64,000 nucleotides of DNA from Pseudomonas proteolytica (GTDB lineage: Bacteria; Pseudomonadota; Gammaproteobacteria; Pseudomonadales; Pseudomonadaceae). Within the stretch, counting starts at the first letter, position 1. The number at the start of each line of letters is the position of its first letter. The notes below the pieces were generated by a model. That model was not told the origin of the DNA, made no database searches, and saw only the letters and a program-made list of their open reading frames with translations. The stretch spans positions 1-64,000 of the forward strand of contig NZ_VFEV01000021.1 in assembly GCF_007858275.1 (NCBI RefSeq). The letters run 5' to 3'. The translations under genes and the position numbers were made by a program. Shown here piece by piece: positions 55,444 through 62,675 of this stretch.

Positions 55444-56130
55444 ATGAGCACCCTGCTGGCCCTGGACACCGCGACTGAAGCTTGCTCCGTTGCCCTGCTG
55501 CATGACGGCAAGGTCACGAGCCACTATGAGGTGATCCCCCGCTTGCACGCGCAAAAGCTGCTGCCGATGATCAAGCAGTTATTGCTCGATGCCGGCACCA
55601 CCTTGTCGGCGGTGGACGCCATCGCTTTTGGCCGTGGCCCGGGTGCGTTCACCGGTGTGCGTATCGCCATTGGTGTGGTGCAGGGCCTGGCGTTCGCCCT
55701 GGAGCGGCCGGTGTTGCCGGTGTCCAACCTGGCAGTGCTGGCACAGCGTGCCCTGCGTGAGCATGGCGCGTCGCAGGTCGCGGCAGCCATTGATGCGCGG
55801 ATGGATGAAGTCTATTGGGGCTGCTACCGCGAAACCGGTGGTGAGATGCGCCTGGTCGGTGTCGAAGCCGTGCAGCCGCCCGAGGCCGCTGCCTTGCCGG
55901 CGGATGCCAGCGGTGACTGGTTTGGCGCCGGTACGGGGTGGGGGTATGGCGAGCGTATCGCCGTGCCCACGGTCGGCCAGGATGCCACGATGCTGCCCCA
56001 TGCCGAAGACCTGCTGACCCTGGCGCGTTTTGCCTGGGAGCGCGGCGAGGCAGTCCCCGCCGATCAAGCCGCGCCGGTTTACCTGCGCGATAAAGTGGCG
56101 CAGACCAAGGCCGAACGCCAACAATCCTGA
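55444..56130 (+). CDS. tsaB: tRNA threonylcarbamoyladenosine biosynthesis protein TsaB
   Basis: 228 residues from the ATG at 55444 (MSTLLALDTATEACSVAL). TsaB is an ASKHA-fold partner of TsaD and TsaE in forming t6A at position 37 of ANN-reading tRNAs. The fold is shown by LALDTATEA at the start and AFGRGPGAFTGVRIAIGV (about 62-79). It lies downstream of adk as in other pseudomonads, and a pair of REP doublets follows. Confidence 0.94.
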   Translation: MSTLLALDTATEACSVALLHDGKVTSHYEVIPRLHAQKLLPMIKQLLLDAGTTLSAVDAIAFGRGPGAFTGVRIAIGVVQGLAFALERPVLPVSNLAVLAQRALREHGASQVAAAIDARMDEVYWGCYRETGGEMRLVGVEAVQPPEAAALPADASGDWFGAGTGWGYGERIAVPTVGQDATMLPHAEDLLTLARFAWERGEAVPADQAAPVYLRDKVAQTKAERQQS

Positions 56131-56135
56131 CCCCA

Positions 56136-56237
56136 TGTAGGAGCGAGCTTGCTCGCGAAGGTCGCTAACGATAACGCTGTGAACCTGACTCCCCGCATTG
56201 CCCTGAGGTTTTTCGCGAGCAAGCTCGCTCCTACAGT
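56136..56237. repeat. REP doublet, first of tandem pair
   Basis: GAGC-type inverted REP pair around an AACCTGACTCCCCGC spacer. The gap 56131-56504 is filled by this and the next doublet, and no gene is seen in it. Confidence 0.9.
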
Positions 56238-56265
56238 GGGCGGGGTTGGACGCCTGCCGGTATTT

Positions 56266-56367
56266 TGTAGGAGCGAGCTTGCTCGCGAAGGTCGTTAACG
56301 ATAACCCGGGGAACCTGACTCCCCGCGTTGCCCTGAGGTTTTTCGCGAGCAAGCTCGCTCCTACAGG
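56266..56367. repeat. REP doublet, second of tandem pair
   Basis: Almost a copy of 56136-56237, including the spacer GTCGTTAACGATAAC-type and GAACCTGACTCCCCGCG. The tandem arrangement suggests a recent duplication. Confidence 0.9.
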
Positions 56368-56504
56368 GGAGTGCATCGCCAATCGTCAGAATTTGCCCCG
56401 GGGTTTAAACCTTTACCCGTTTATGTGTTCTAGTTATCACCAGAGCATTTGCGCGCCAAGGAAAGTGCCGCTAAATTGCCATCATTGATCACGGATCTGC
56501 ATGC

Positions 56505-56825
56505 ATGCGTATAGACGGTTTCTCCTCCCAGTCCTACCCCCTCAAGCGCAAGCCTCGCAAGGCGAACGTGAAGGTAGACGAGTCCGTCGAAGAATCCCCC
56601 GATTTTATTGAAGTCCAGCCCGAAACATCCCAGGGTGCGGCGGTTTCGGCCCGCTCCCAAGGTGCCAGTGGCGCGCGGATCGGCGGCGTTCCGGCCCGCC
56701 AGCAAGACATGATCTTCCCGCGATCCATGAGCAAGAACGTCGCCACGGCCCTGGCCAGCTACCTGACCACTGCCGGCTTTGTCGAATGGGATATGGAAGT
56801 GCTGGGTCTCGATATCCACATCTGA
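56505..56825 (+). CDS. Conserved small protein, unknown function
   Basis: 106 residues. A low-complexity N-terminal half (basic YPLKRKPRKANVKV then acidic DESVEESPDFIEVQPE) joins a conserved C-terminal helix region (PRSMSKNVATALASYLTTAGFVEWDMEVLGLDIHI, quoted in part). No signal peptide, and no family that I can name. Its stop TGA overlaps the DUF72 start by one base, so the two genes are translationally coupled, which supports it being real. Confidence 0.78.
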   Translation: MRIDGFSSQSYPLKRKPRKANVKVDESVEESPDFIEVQPETSQGAAVSARSQGASGARIGGVPARQQDMIFPRSMSKNVATALASYLTTAGFVEWDMEVLGLDIHI

Positions 56826-57685
56826 TGCTGTTGCCTTATTTTCTCGGTTGCCCGTCCTGGAGCGAAAACGCCTGGCGCGAGTACCTGTATCCGCAAGACG
56901 CCCGCGCCACGGATTTTCTTGGTCTGTATTGCCAGGTGTTCAACGCCTGCGAGGGCAACACCACGTTCTACGCGCGGCCCTCAGTCGCTACAGTGCAACG
57001 TTGGGCCGAGATCATGCCCGCGCACTTTCGCTTTACCGCCAAATTCCCCGGGGATATCAGCCACAGCGCTGACCTGCGCGAACAGTTGCCCGCCGCCGAA
57101 AGCTTCCTCGGCTTGATGAGCCCGCTGGGCGAACGGGTTTCGCCACTGTGGTTGCAACTGCCCGCCAGCTTCACCCCGCAGCGCCTGGGTGAACTGGCAG
57201 GCTTTATCGACGGCCTGGAGCGCCCGTTGGCGGTCGAAGTGCGGCACCGTGAGTTCTTCGCCAAGGGCGACGCCGAGCGCAGCCTCAACCGCCTGCTGCG
57301 TGACCGTGGTGTCGAGCGCATCTGCCTCGACCCGCGGGCTCTGTTCAGTTGCACGTCAACCTCGGCGGCGGTGCTCCACGCCCAATCGAAAAAGCCCAAG
57401 GTCCCACCCCGGCCCGCGGCGTTGACCCAGTTTCCCCAGGTGCGTTTTATCGGCCACCCGGAGCTGGAAGCCAACGACTCATTCCTGGTGCCGTGGGTGG
57501 AAAAAGTCGCTGTCTGGATCGAAGAAGGGCGCACGCCCTACGTGTTCCTGCACACGTCGGACAACCGCCTGGCGGCCCAACTGGCCATGCGCTTTCATCA
57601 ACAATTGATGGCGCGCTTGCCGGGGTTGCCTGCATTGGCGCAGTTGCATCGGGAACCCGCGGTGGAGCAACTGGGGTTACTCTAG
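56825..57685 (+). CDS. DUF72 family protein
   Basis: 286 residues from the ATG at 56825. DUF72 proteins have a TIM-barrel-like fold of unknown function; the marks are YFLGCPSWSENAWREYLYP at the start, CEGNTTFYARPSVATVQRWAE (about 38-58), FRFTAKFPGDISH and FLHTSDNRLAAQLA near residue 240. It is directly coupled to the preceding 106-aa gene. Activity is unknown. Confidence 0.87.
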   Translation: MLLPYFLGCPSWSENAWREYLYPQDARATDFLGLYCQVFNACEGNTTFYARPSVATVQRWAEIMPAHFRFTAKFPGDISHSADLREQLPAAESFLGLMSPLGERVSPLWLQLPASFTPQRLGELAGFIDGLERPLAVEVRHREFFAKGDAERSLNRLLRDRGVERICLDPRALFSCTSTSAAVLHAQSKKPKVPPRPAALTQFPQVRFIGHPELEANDSFLVPWVEKVAVWIEEGRTPYVFLHTSDNRLAAQLAMRFHQQLMARLPGLPALAQLHREPAVEQLGLL

Positions 57686-57710
57686 GGTTCTTTTGTGCCT
57701 GGAGTCAGTC

Positions 57711-58538
57711 ATGGATGCCCAAACCCTTCGCGCCGAATCCTTTAAAGCTCTGCACGAGCGTGATCGTGCATTCGTCATGCCCAATCCGTGGGACGCCGGC
57801 TCCGCCAAGATGCTCGCCAGCCTTGGCTTTGAAGCCTTGGCCACCACCAGCGCGGGGTTTGCCTTCAGTCTTGGGCGCCCTGATGCCGAAGGTGCGCTGT
57901 CGCTGGAGGATACCCTGGGTAACGCTGGGATGATCGTCCAGGCCACCGCGCTGCCGGTGGCGGCGGACCTGGAAAACGGCTTCAGCGATACGCCTCAAGG
58001 TTGTGCCCAGAGCCTATTGCGCGCTGCCGCTACCGGCATCGTCGGCGGTTCTATCGAAGACGCTACCGGGATTGCGGTCGACCCGATCTACCCCTTTGAT
58101 CTGTCTGTTGAACGCATCGAGGCTGCCGTCGCTGCGGCACGCAGCTTGCCATTCCCCTTCATGCTGACGGCCCGTGCGGAAAACCTCCTACATGGTCGCC
58201 TGGATCTGCCCGACACTATTCGCCGTTTGCAGGCCTACGCCGAAGCGGGCGCCGACGTGTTGTATGCGCCGGGCCTGCGCAGTGCTGAGGAAGTACTGGC
58301 GGTGGTGCAGGCTGTGGCGCCAAAGCCGGTGAATGTGTTGATGTCAGGTGGCCTCAAGCTCTCGGTGGCGCAACTGAGCGAGATGGGCGTCAGGCGCATT
58401 AGCGTCGGCTCGGCCATGGCCCTGGCGGCCTATGGGGAGTTCTTCAGGGCCGCGCGGGAGGTTCAGGAACTGGGAACCTTCACTTTTACCGAGCGCTCGA
58501 TGCCGTTCAGCCAGGCCAATCAGTTGTTCAAGGGTTGA
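57711..58538 (+). CDS. Isocitrate lyase/PEP mutase superfamily protein
   Basis: 275 residues with GGAG before the ATG at 57711. The PEP mutase/isocitrate lyase barrel is shown by FVMPNPWDAGSAKMLASLGF (about 21-40), the metal-site-like DLENGFSD (about 85-92) and GGSIEDATG (about 110). Members cleave or rearrange carbon-carbon or carbon-phosphorus bonds in 2-oxo or methylcitrate-type acids. It lacks the KKCGH-type active loop of isocitrate lyases, so the substrate is open. The extensin-like gene follows 3 bp later. Confidence 0.85.
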   Translation: MDAQTLRAESFKALHERDRAFVMPNPWDAGSAKMLASLGFEALATTSAGFAFSLGRPDAEGALSLEDTLGNAGMIVQATALPVAADLENGFSDTPQGCAQSLLRAAATGIVGGSIEDATGIAVDPIYPFDLSVERIEAAVAAARSLPFPFMLTARAENLLHGRLDLPDTIRRLQAYAEAGADVLYAPGLRSAEEVLAVVQAVAPKPVNVLMSGGLKLSVAQLSEMGVRRISVGSAMALAAYGEFFRAAREVQELGTFTFTERSMPFSQANQLFKG

Positions 58539-58541
58539 GTC

Positions 58542-59240
58542 GTGGCTTTTTTCAAAGTGTTGGGGGTGTTGCTGCTACTCGCCGGCGGCCTACTCGTGGG
58601 CATCTGGCGCGGCTGGGTGCCGGTGCCGGCCGAGTGGAACCCCTGGGCGCCGCTGGACGTGCAGGCGGCTCCCAACGTGCTGACGCGGTTCAAGCTCGGG
58701 CGTTTGCAGGGCGATCCCGCGCTGTGCGACCTGGTGCTGAAAACCTCCGGGCTGCGGGTCAGCCATCAAGCGGACAGCCCGGTGGATGCGGCGTGCCCAC
58801 TGCGCAACGTCCTGCGGGTACAGGGTGCGGAGGTGGGGTTGAGTAGCAGTTTTCTCGCCAGTTGCCCGTTGGCGGTGGCGTTTGCCCTGTTCGAGCGCCA
58901 CAGCTTGCAGCCGGCCGCCCAGGCAGTGTTTGGCCAGGCGGTGACGCGGGTCGATCACTTGGGCAGTTTTGCCTGTCGCAATATGTATGGGCGTGAGCAA
59001 GGGCAACTCAGCCAGCATGCTTCGGCCAATGCCCTGGACATCGCCGGGTTCCGCCTGGCGGACGGGCGCAGTATCAATGTATTGAAGGATTGGCCAGGGG
59101 AGGGGGCCAGCGCGCGCTTTCTGCGCCAGGTGCGCGACAGTGCATGCAACGATTTCAACGTGGTCTTGAGCCCGGACTACAACGCCGCCCATCGCAACCA
59201 TTTCCATCTGGATATGGGCCGTTGGTGGGTGTGCCGCTAA
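58542..59240 (+). CDS. Extensin-like family protein
   Basis: 232 residues from a GTG at 58542. An N-terminal membrane anchor (about 2-22) exposes a periplasmic domain with the extensin-like C-terminal pattern: ALCDLVLKTSGL, GSFACRNMYGREQGQLSQHASANALDIAGFRL (about 145-170; quoted in part) and NHFHLDMG at the end. The His and Asp residues (SQHASANALDI, HFHLD) look like a metallopeptidase-type site, and such domains may act on cell-wall polymers. It follows the PEP mutase-type gene closely. Confidence 0.85.
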   Translation: MAFFKVLGVLLLLAGGLLVGIWRGWVPVPAEWNPWAPLDVQAAPNVLTRFKLGRLQGDPALCDLVLKTSGLRVSHQADSPVDAACPLRNVLRVQGAEVGLSSSFLASCPLAVAFALFERHSLQPAAQAVFGQAVTRVDHLGSFACRNMYGREQGQLSQHASANALDIAGFRLADGRSINVLKDWPGEGASARFLRQVRDSACNDFNVVLSPDYNAAHRNHFHLDMGRWWVCR

Positions 59241-59243
59241 AGG

Positions 59244-59864
59244 TCAGGCCGCCAGGCGCAGGTTGTTGAGGATCAGTGGGCGCGCCCAGCCGCAATCGAA
59301 GTCCAGGGCCTTTTGCTGCTGCACCCGTTCTTCTTCGGGGTAAGGTTCGGCTGCCGGTGGCAGCAGGTCCAGTTCGAATTCGGCGATCGGCAGGAACAAC
59401 GGCTTGGGTTGCGGCGCCGGGCCTGGCTCGGGCAGTGGCTGGCCGGCGGTCAGGACGATCGGCCGTACCCAGCCACTTTCGAAATTCTGCTGGCGCTGCT
59501 GGGCGACGATTTCATCCTCTGGGAACGGCACCGCCGCCGGGGGCAGCAGCTCCAGTTCGAACTCGGCAATCGGCAGGAACAGCGGCTCAGGCGGGGCGAT
59601 CTCGGTGTCCTGTACATCGCAGTGACGCTGGGTAACGATTTGCGTCAGCAGGTCGCTGCCGGCGCTGGGTTCGACTGAGGCATCCACCGGCACCGGATCT
59701 GCGGCCACCTGCGCACCTGGCTCCTGGCCAAGTTGCTCGGCCAACGCCCGGGCGAAGAAGTCCTGCCACACATGACTGACGCCGGCCAGCGCTTGGGTAT
59801 TGCGCAGGCCGAAGTGGTTGTGGGTCGGCAGTACACCGGTGAATAGGGAATGAATGTCTGACAT
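59244..59864 (-). CDS. Hypothetical protein with two 45-residue tandem repeats
   Basis: 206 residues from the ATG at 59864 (GAGAGAA just upstream); the ATG at 59894 is the alternative. No signal peptide or membrane helix. After an N-terminal helical region (about 1-50, NTQALAGVSHVWQDFFARAL) come two copies of a proline- and acid-rich unit, residues 94-138 and 155-199: PLFLPIAEFELELLPPAA...GW.RP. About 70% of the residues match between copies. I recognise no family. It converges on the extensin gene (3 bp apart) and is divergent from rsmJ. Confidence 0.65.
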   Translation of the reverse strand: MSDIHSLFTGVLPTHNHFGLRNTQALAGVSHVWQDFFARALAEQLGQEPGAQVAADPVPVDASVEPSAGSDLLTQIVTQRHCDVQDTEIAPPEPLFLPIAEFELELLPPAAVPFPEDEIVAQQRQQNFESGWVRPIVLTAGQPLPEPGPAPQPKPLFLPIAEFELDLLPPAAEPYPEEERVQQQKALDFDCGWARPLILNNLRLAA

Positions 59865-59959
59865 TTCTCTCGGTCGACGCTCAGGGTCTGGCAAAATGCC
59901 TGATCCTTTTTTATCGGCCGCTTTCTGCCGATCCTTAATATTTTTGAGCGTAGTAAACG

Positions 59960-60742
59960 ATGAGCGAACAACCCGCGGCCAGCCGCATTCGGGTCGAGGC
60001 CTTGGCCGACGGTTTCCAGGCCCGCGCCCAGCAGTGGGCCGAGCAGCTTGGCCTGCCTTTGCAGTTGGCAGACGCCGATTTTGCCCTGCAAGTGGGTGAG
60101 CATGGCCTGCAACTGCAACAGCTGGGGCCTGATGCGCCTGGCCCGGTGCGGGTGGACTTTGTCGAGGGCGGCGCGGCCCATCGCCGGCTCTACGGCGGTG
60201 GCAGCGGGCAGATGATTGCCAAGGCGGTTGGCGTGTCCCAGGGTGTGCGGCCCCGGGTGCTGGATGCCACGGCCGGCCTGGGCAAGGACGCGTTCGTATT
60301 GGCCAGCCTGGGCTGTGAGATGAGCCTGATCGAGCGGCAACCGTTGATTGGTGCCTTGCTCGAAGATGGCCTGGCGCGCGGTGCTGATGATTTTGAAGTA
60401 GCGCCGATTGTCGCGCGAATGACCTTGCTCAAGGGCAACTCCATTGACGTGATGCGCAATTGGGAAGGTGAGCCGCCGCAGGTCATCTACCTGGACCCGA
60501 TGTTTCCCCATCGTGAGAAAACCGCCCTGGTGAAGAAAGAAATGCGCCTGTTTCGCCCGCTGGTGGGCGACGATCCGGATGCCCCGGCGTTGCTGGCGGC
60601 GGCCTTGGCCCTGGCCAGCCACCGGGTGGTGGTCAAGCGCCCGCGCAAGGCACCGTGCATTGATGGGCCCAAGCCGAGCCACGCGCTGGACGGCAAATCC
60701 AGCCGGTACGATATTTACCCTAAAAAAGCGCTCAAGGCCTGA
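59960..60742 (+). CDS. rsmJ: 16S rRNA (guanine1516-N2)-methyltransferase RsmJ
   Basis: 260 residues, a class I SAM-dependent methyltransferase acting on the 30S subunit. The SAM site is RVLDATAGLGKDAFVLASLG (about 97-116), the acidic site EMSLIERQP (about 119-127) and the base-binding VIYLDPMFPH (about 174-183), a motif of the RsmJ/YhiQ family. It is divergent from the repeat-containing protein gene and is followed by a REP doublet. Confidence 0.93.
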   Translation: MSEQPAASRIRVEALADGFQARAQQWAEQLGLPLQLADADFALQVGEHGLQLQQLGPDAPGPVRVDFVEGGAAHRRLYGGGSGQMIAKAVGVSQGVRPRVLDATAGLGKDAFVLASLGCEMSLIERQPLIGALLEDGLARGADDFEVAPIVARMTLLKGNSIDVMRNWEGEPPQVIYLDPMFPHREKTALVKKEMRLFRPLVGDDPDAPALLAAALALASHRVVVKRPRKAPCIDGPKPSHALDGKSSRYDIYPKKALKA

Positions 60743-60748
60743 GGGCCT

Positions 60749-60814
60749 CATCGCCGGCAAGCCGGCTCCTACAATAAACGCAATCACCTTGTAGGAGCCG
60801 GCTTGCCGGCGATG
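60749..60814. repeat. REP doublet between convergent genes
   Basis: CATCGCCGGCAAGCCGGCTCCTAC is mirrored by GTAGGAGCCGGCTTGCCGGCGATG about 15 bp apart, between rsmJ and the convergent mexL-like gene. Confidence 0.87.
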
Positions 60815-60837
60815 GCGTCAGATCGATCAACGACTGT

Positions 60838-61479
60838 TCAAGGTCGATACGCCCGCATAAACAACCCCACCACTTCCTGCACATGCTCCTCGGCGGCCGC
60901 TTCGCTCAAGCGTTCACCGCAGCCATACAGCAAGCAGAAATTCGCCGTGCCCTTGAGCAGGCAAAAGAAGTGCTCGGCGGCGGTAAACGGCTTGTCGATG
61001 CTCAATGCACCACTCTGGTTGATCTTGCCCAGCAAGCGCTCCATCCCCTGCAGCATCCGCATGGGGCCGGCTTCGAAGAAGATCTGTGACAGCTTCGGAT
61101 CCTGATTGCCCGACGTCATCATCAACCGGTGCAGGTTCACCGACTCCTCGCTGTTGATCAGCAGATGAAAACCACGGGCGATGTTCAGCAACACCTTCTC
61201 CACCGGTACGCCGTCGGGCAATTCGAAATACATCACCGGCAACTGGGCTTCGCACTTGGCTTCGACGGCGGCGGTGAACAGCGTTTCTTTGTCGGTGAAG
61301 TGGCTGTAGACCGTCAGTTTCGACACGCCAGCCTCAAGGGCTACTGCATCCATGCTGGTACTTGCGTAACCGTTGCTCAAAAACAGGACTTTTGCCGCGT
61401 CGAGGATTGCCTGGCGTTTTGCCATGTCCTTGGGACGCCCGGGGCTATTGGTGTTTACAGGATTGTCGGACATTTTCAC
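60838..61479 (-). CDS. mexL: TetR-family repressor MexL-like
   Basis: 213 residues; starts GTG 61479 or, two codons on, ATG 61473. HTH about residues 22-66 (RQAILDAAKVLFLSNGYASTSMDAVALEAGVSKLTVYSHF), then a helical ligand domain. It is divergent from an adaptor/RND pair in the MexL-MexJ-MexK layout of P. aeruginosa, where MexL represses mexJK. Palindromes in the 86-bp shared gap support this. The length (212 in MexL) also fits. Confidence 0.87.
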   Translation of the reverse strand: MKMSDNPVNTNSPGRPKDMAKRQAILDAAKVLFLSNGYASTSMDAVALEAGVSKLTVYSHFTDKETLFTAAVEAKCEAQLPVMYFELPDGVPVEKVLLNIARGFHLLINSEESVNLHRLMMTSGNQDPKLSQIFFEAGPMRMLQGMERLLGKINQSGALSIDKPFTAAEHFFCLLKGTANFCLLYGCGERLSEAAAEEHVQEVVGLFMRAYRP

Positions 61480-61483
61480 TTTA

Positions 61484-61528
61484 ATACTGGACTGGTGAGT
61501 TTGGTATTAATAACATACCGGCCAGTAT
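61484..61528. promoter_or_regulatory. Candidate MexL-type operator
   Basis: ATACTGG (61484-61490) and CCAGTAT (61522-61528) form an inverted pair, and inside it GGTAT (61503-61507) and ATACC (61515-61519) form a second around TAATAAC. Both lie between the divergent starts, and the AT-rich centre could hold promoters for either gene. Confidence 0.55.
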
Positions 61529-61565
61529 AATTATTCCAAGCACCATTTGCGAAAGGTCCTTCAGC

Positions 61566-62669
61566 ATGCGCAGCATTTTCCTGCCCCTCGCGTTGCCTGT
61601 CAGCCTGGCTTTCTTGTTGGCTGGCTGTGGCCATGAAGAAGCGGCCCAAACCACCGTCCGTCCGGCCATGGTGGTGCAGCCACAGCCTTCGGCGCTGGCG
61701 ATGGACAGCTATCCTGGCGAGGTTCGCGCCCGTTATGAGCCTGACCTGGCCTTTCGCATTGGGGGCAAAGTCAGCCGACGGCTGGTGGAGGAGGGCGAGC
61801 GCGTCAAGGCCAACCAGCCGCTGGCAGAGCTCGACCCCCAGGATGTGCGCCTGCAACTGCAGGCCACCCGCGCCCAGGTTACGGCGGCTGAAGCCAATCT
61901 GAGCCTGGTGCGGGCCGAGCGGGATCGCTACAAGACCCTGATGGACCGTCAGATGGTCAGCCGCTCCCAGTACGACAATTCCGAAAACCTCTACCGCTCA
62001 GGTCTCGCACGCCTGCAACAGATCAAGGCCGAATTCGACGTGGCCAACAACCAGGCCGGCTATGCCGTGCTGCGCGCGCCCCAGGACGGCGTGGTGGCCA
62101 AGCGTGCGGTGGAAGTCGGGCAAGTGGTAGCTGCCGGGCAGACCGTGTTCACCTTGGCCACCGATGGCGAGCGTGAAGTGTTGATCAGCTTCCCGGAGCA
62201 AAGCTTCGGCCGCTTCAAGGTTGGCCAGCCGGTCTCCGTGGAATTGTGGAGCCAGCCCGACCAGCGTTTTGACGGGCGCATTCGCGAGCTGTCACCGGCG
62301 GCGGACCCCAAGTCGCGCACCTTCGCCGCCCGCGTGGCCTTCAACGCCGGCAAAGTACCAGCCGAGCTGGGGCAGAGTGCACGGGTATTTATTCAGGCTG
62401 ACGGCGTGATCCCGCTGTCGGTCCCGCTATCTGCCCTCAGCGCAGAGAACGGCGCGTCCTACGTCTGGTTGGTCAAGCCGGATAACACCCTCAAGCGCAC
62501 AGCGGTGCGGATTGGTGCCTTTGGCGAAAAAAGCGTCCCGGTGCTCGAAGGCCTGAACCCTTCCGACTGGGTGATTGCCGCCGGTGTCCATGTGCTCCAT
62601 GAGGGCCAGCAAGTACGCCCGGTGGATCGCTCCAACCGGGTGGTGAATCTGGCGGCCAACAAGGAGTAG
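61566..62669 (+). CDS. mexJ: RND efflux periplasmic adaptor MexJ-like
   Basis: 367 residues, the length I recall for P. aeruginosa MexJ. A lipoprotein signal (LLAGC, Cys about residue 21) anchors it in the inner membrane. The membrane-fusion body has a lipoyl/hairpin region (about 55-180, DVRLQLQATRAQVTAAEANLSLVRAERDRYKTLM quoted in part), then beta-barrel and membrane-proximal parts (about 185-355). It links the RND pump to an outer-membrane channel such as OprM, which is not in this window. It is cotranscribed with mexK 6 bp later. Confidence 0.9.
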   Translation: MRSIFLPLALPVSLAFLLAGCGHEEAAQTTVRPAMVVQPQPSALAMDSYPGEVRARYEPDLAFRIGGKVSRRLVEEGERVKANQPLAELDPQDVRLQLQATRAQVTAAEANLSLVRAERDRYKTLMDRQMVSRSQYDNSENLYRSGLARLQQIKAEFDVANNQAGYAVLRAPQDGVVAKRAVEVGQVVAAGQTVFTLATDGEREVLISFPEQSFGRFKVGQPVSVELWSQPDQRFDGRIRELSPAADPKSRTFAARVAFNAGKVPAELGQSARVFIQADGVIPLSVPLSALSAENGASYVWLVKPDNTLKRTAVRIGAFGEKSVPVLEGLNPSDWVIAAGVHVLHEGQQVRPVDRSNRVVNLAANKE

Positions 62670-62675
62670 TCCCCG

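Noticed and set aside
56136..56367. Possible CRISPR array because of regularly spaced repeats
   Set aside because: The repeats are inverted REP pairs with conserved, not variable, spacers; no cas genes are present.
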